This document shows, piece by piece, positions 4,668 to 5,982 of a stretch of DNA of 5,982 bases. Under the pieces are notes generated by a model. The model was not told the origin of the DNA. It was given only the letters and a program-made list of their open reading frames with translations, and did no database searches. The stretch is from Campylobacteraceae bacterium (GTDB lineage: Bacteria > Campylobacterota > Campylobacteria > Campylobacterales > Campylobacteraceae), in NCBI GenBank assembly GCA_012521935.1, contig JAAYLJ010000112.1, forward strand, positions 1-5,982, written 5' to 3'. Position 1 is the first letter of the stretch. Every line of letters begins with the position of its first letter. Position numbers and translations under genes: made by a program.

Positions 4668-5982
4668 TTATTTAAAAATTGACAATAAAACTCCAGCAGC
4701 TACTGCTGATCCTATGACGCCAGACACATTTGGTCCCATGGCGTGCATAAGTAGTATATTTGTAGGATCTTCTTTAACTCCCTCTTTGTTTGCAACTCTA
4801 GCAGCCATAGGAACAGCACTAACTCCAGCTGCGCCTATTAGTGGGTTTATCTTCTCTTTACTAAAGCGGTTCATAGTTTTAGCCATTATGATTCCACCAG
4901 CAGTTCCCACTGAAAAAGCAATTAAACCTAAGATTAAAATACCTAAAGTTTCAACAACTAAAAATTTCTCAGCTGCTAATTTAGAACCAACAGCTAAGCC
5001 TAAAAATATAGTTACAATATTTATTAAAGCATTTTGCATTGTATCACCAAGTCTTTGTACAACACCTGATTCTTTTACAAAGTTACCAAAGGCTAAAGCA
5101 CCAATTAAAGGTGTAGCATCAGGTAAAACAAGTAGTGAAAGGACTAAAATCGTAATTGGAAAAACAATTTTCTCAGTTTTTGAGACTTGTCTTAACTGTA
5201 CCATCTTAATCTTTCTCTCTTCTTTTGTGGTTAGTGCTCTCATTATTGGAGGTTGGATTATTGGCACTAATGCCATATATGAGTAAGCAGCAACTGCAAT
5301 GGCGCCTAAAAGATCAGGAGAGAGTCTTGAAGCTATAAAGATAGCAGTTGGCCCATCTGCCCCTCCAATTATCCCAATACTTGCTGCATCTTGCATAGAA
5401 AAATTCATAATAGTTGTATATTCGCTAAGCGCTAGTGCACCAACTAAAGTTCCAAAAATCCCAAGTTGGGCTGCACCTCCTAAGAGTGCGGTTTTTGGAT
5501 TTGCTATTAGTGGTCCAAAGTCTGTCATAGCTCCAACACCCATAAAGATTATAAGAGGAAAGAGCCCATTCGCAATCCCAGCATTATAAATAATGCCCAA
5601 AAATCCATTTGGCCCAGCCATATCGGCAATTGGGATATTTGCAAGCAATCCTCCAAAACCAATTGGTATTAATAAAAGAGGTTCAAACCCTTTAGCTATT
5701 GCTAAATAAAATAGTAAAAAGGCAACCCCTATCATTATAATTCTTCCCCATCTTTGACTAAAAGCAGTTATCTCTTCGCCACTAGAATCAGTTAAACCCT
5801 CTTGTGGATTTAAAAAAGAGTAAATCCCAGTAGTTTCATAAAAGCTAGTAATTAGCTCTTTCATGCTTTTTGGTTCATATTTTGTCTGTTCAAAACTTGG
5901 GGCAGCAGGCGCATTAGCATTTAAATTTAGAGGAAGCAGGCTAAAAAAGAGAACAGCTATTAAGTTTAAGACTCCACTTTTC
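4668..5982 (-). CDS. oadB: Sodium-translocating oxaloacetate decarboxylase, beta subunit (5' end outside window)
   Basis: Polytopic inner-membrane subunit that decarboxylates carboxybiotin and couples this to Na+ export. Numbered from the in-frame Met at 5864, 398 residues match OadB/GcdB/MmdB. RWGRIIMIGVAFLLFYLAIAKGFEPLLLIP (39-68) opens the first membrane segments; GIIGGADGPTAIF (164-176) carries Asp170, equivalent to the essential Na+-site Asp203 of Klebsiella OadB. GNFVKESGVV (260-269) and GAAGVSAVPMAARV (344-357) are the other conserved pore motifs. About nine to eleven hydrophobic segments are present. The Met at 5864 has no Shine-Dalgarno sequence, and the frame stays open upstream for 39 more codons to the window edge with no ATG, GTG or TTG. 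Those codons read as a signal-peptide-like segment, so the real start is probably just outside. The family cannot by sequence alone be separated from methylmalonyl- or glutaconyl-CoA decarboxylase beta subunits; the adjacent pckA favours oxaloacetate. The alpha (biotin-carrying) and gamma subunits are not in the window and are expected upstream, to the right. Confidence 0.93.
   Translation of the reverse strand, partial: KSGVLNLIAVLFFSLLPLNLNANAPAAPSFEQTKYEPKSMKELITSFYETTGIYSFLNPQEGLTDSSGEEITAFSQRWGRIIMIGVAFLLFYLAIAKGFEPLLLIPIGFGGLLANIPIADMAGPNGFLGIIYNAGIANGLFPLIIFMGVGAMTDFGPLIANPKTALLGGAAQLGIFGTLVGALALSEYTTIMNFSMQDAASIGIIGGADGPTAIFIASRLSPDLLGAIAVAAYSYMALVPIIQPPIMRALTTKEERKIKMVQLRQVSKTEKIVFPITILVLSLLVLPDATPLIGALAFGNFVKESGVVQRLGDTMQNALINIVTIFLGLAVGSKLAAEKFLVVETLGILILGLIAFSVGTAGGIIMAKTMNRFSKEKINPLIGAAGVSAVPMAARVANKEGVKEDPTNILLMHAMGPNVSGVIGSAVAAGVLLSIFK
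5910..5981 (-). other. Signal-peptide-like N-terminal extension of OadB
   Basis: In frame with oadB, the first 24 visible codons encode a Lys, the hydrophobic stretch VLNLIAVLFFSLLPLNL, then NANA. This gives the positive, hydrophobic and small-residue regions of a signal peptide. Possible cleavage sites are after NLNA, ANA or APA; the last two have alanine at -3 and -1, though a cut after ANA would leave a proline at +1. About 15 polar residues (PAAPSFEQTKYEPKS) then lead to the Met at 5864. If cleaved, the mature N terminus would be in the periplasm. The beginning of the segment lies beyond the window. Confidence 0.65.

Noticed and set aside
4636..5286. Plus-strand open frame of 216 codons opposite oadB and the pckA start
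   Set aside because: It lies entirely antisense to two well-identified genes, its composition (Pro/Ala/Ile/Thr-rich) is the mirror of membrane-protein codons, it shows no known motif and no good ribosome site. It is a shadow of oadB.
5299..5589. Plus-strand open frame of 96 codons opposite oadB
   Set aside because: Same antisense shadow effect; no homology or start signal recognised.
5862..5864. ATG at 5864 as the oadB start
   Set aside because: No Shine-Dalgarno sequence precedes it and the frame upstream is open and protein-like; it is more likely an internal methionine.

Overview
The window is a low-GC, tightly packed stretch of bacterial chromosome from an epsilonproteobacterium (Campylobacterota), most likely Campylobacter or a close relative. 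Support comes from the AT-rich codon use, the protein sequences (PheS with a four-cysteine insert, ATP-type PckA, ArgH, HIT protein) and the order pheT-pheS with a divergent HIT gene. No tRNA or rRNA gene, mobile element, repeat array or CRISPR is visible, and no stretch over 300 bases lacks a gene.

Left part (1-1138, minus strand): the 5' end of pheT and all of pheS, the two subunits of phenylalanyl-tRNA synthetase, overlapping by 4 bases (ATGA). pheS starts at TTG. A 162-base divergent intergenic region (1139-1300) holds candidate promoters for pheS and for the plus-strand gene. Middle (1301-1666, plus strand): a complete HIT-family (HinT-like) nucleotide hydrolase. Its stop codon interlocks over 4 bases with the argH stop on the other strand, so no intergenic space remains for a terminator.

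Right part (1663-5982, minus strand): an apparent operon transcribed oadB-pckA-argH with gaps of 17 and 15 bases. oadB is the sodium-pumping membrane subunit of a biotin-dependent decarboxylase, pckA is ATP-dependent phosphoenolpyruvate carboxykinase, and argH is argininosuccinate lyase. OadB and PckA both act at the oxaloacetate node. argH is the last step of arginine synthesis and releases fumarate, which feeds the same part of central metabolism.

Two start sites need care. The oadB reading frame continues without a stop through the right edge of the window, adding 39 visible codons that look like a signal peptide, so the gene is 5'-truncated here and the Met at 5864 is probably internal. 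For pckA, a Shine-Dalgarno sequence supports the ATG at 4650 over the ATG at 4665. I found no convincing undescribed system: this is housekeeping and central metabolism, and the useful observations concern gene boundaries and arrangement.
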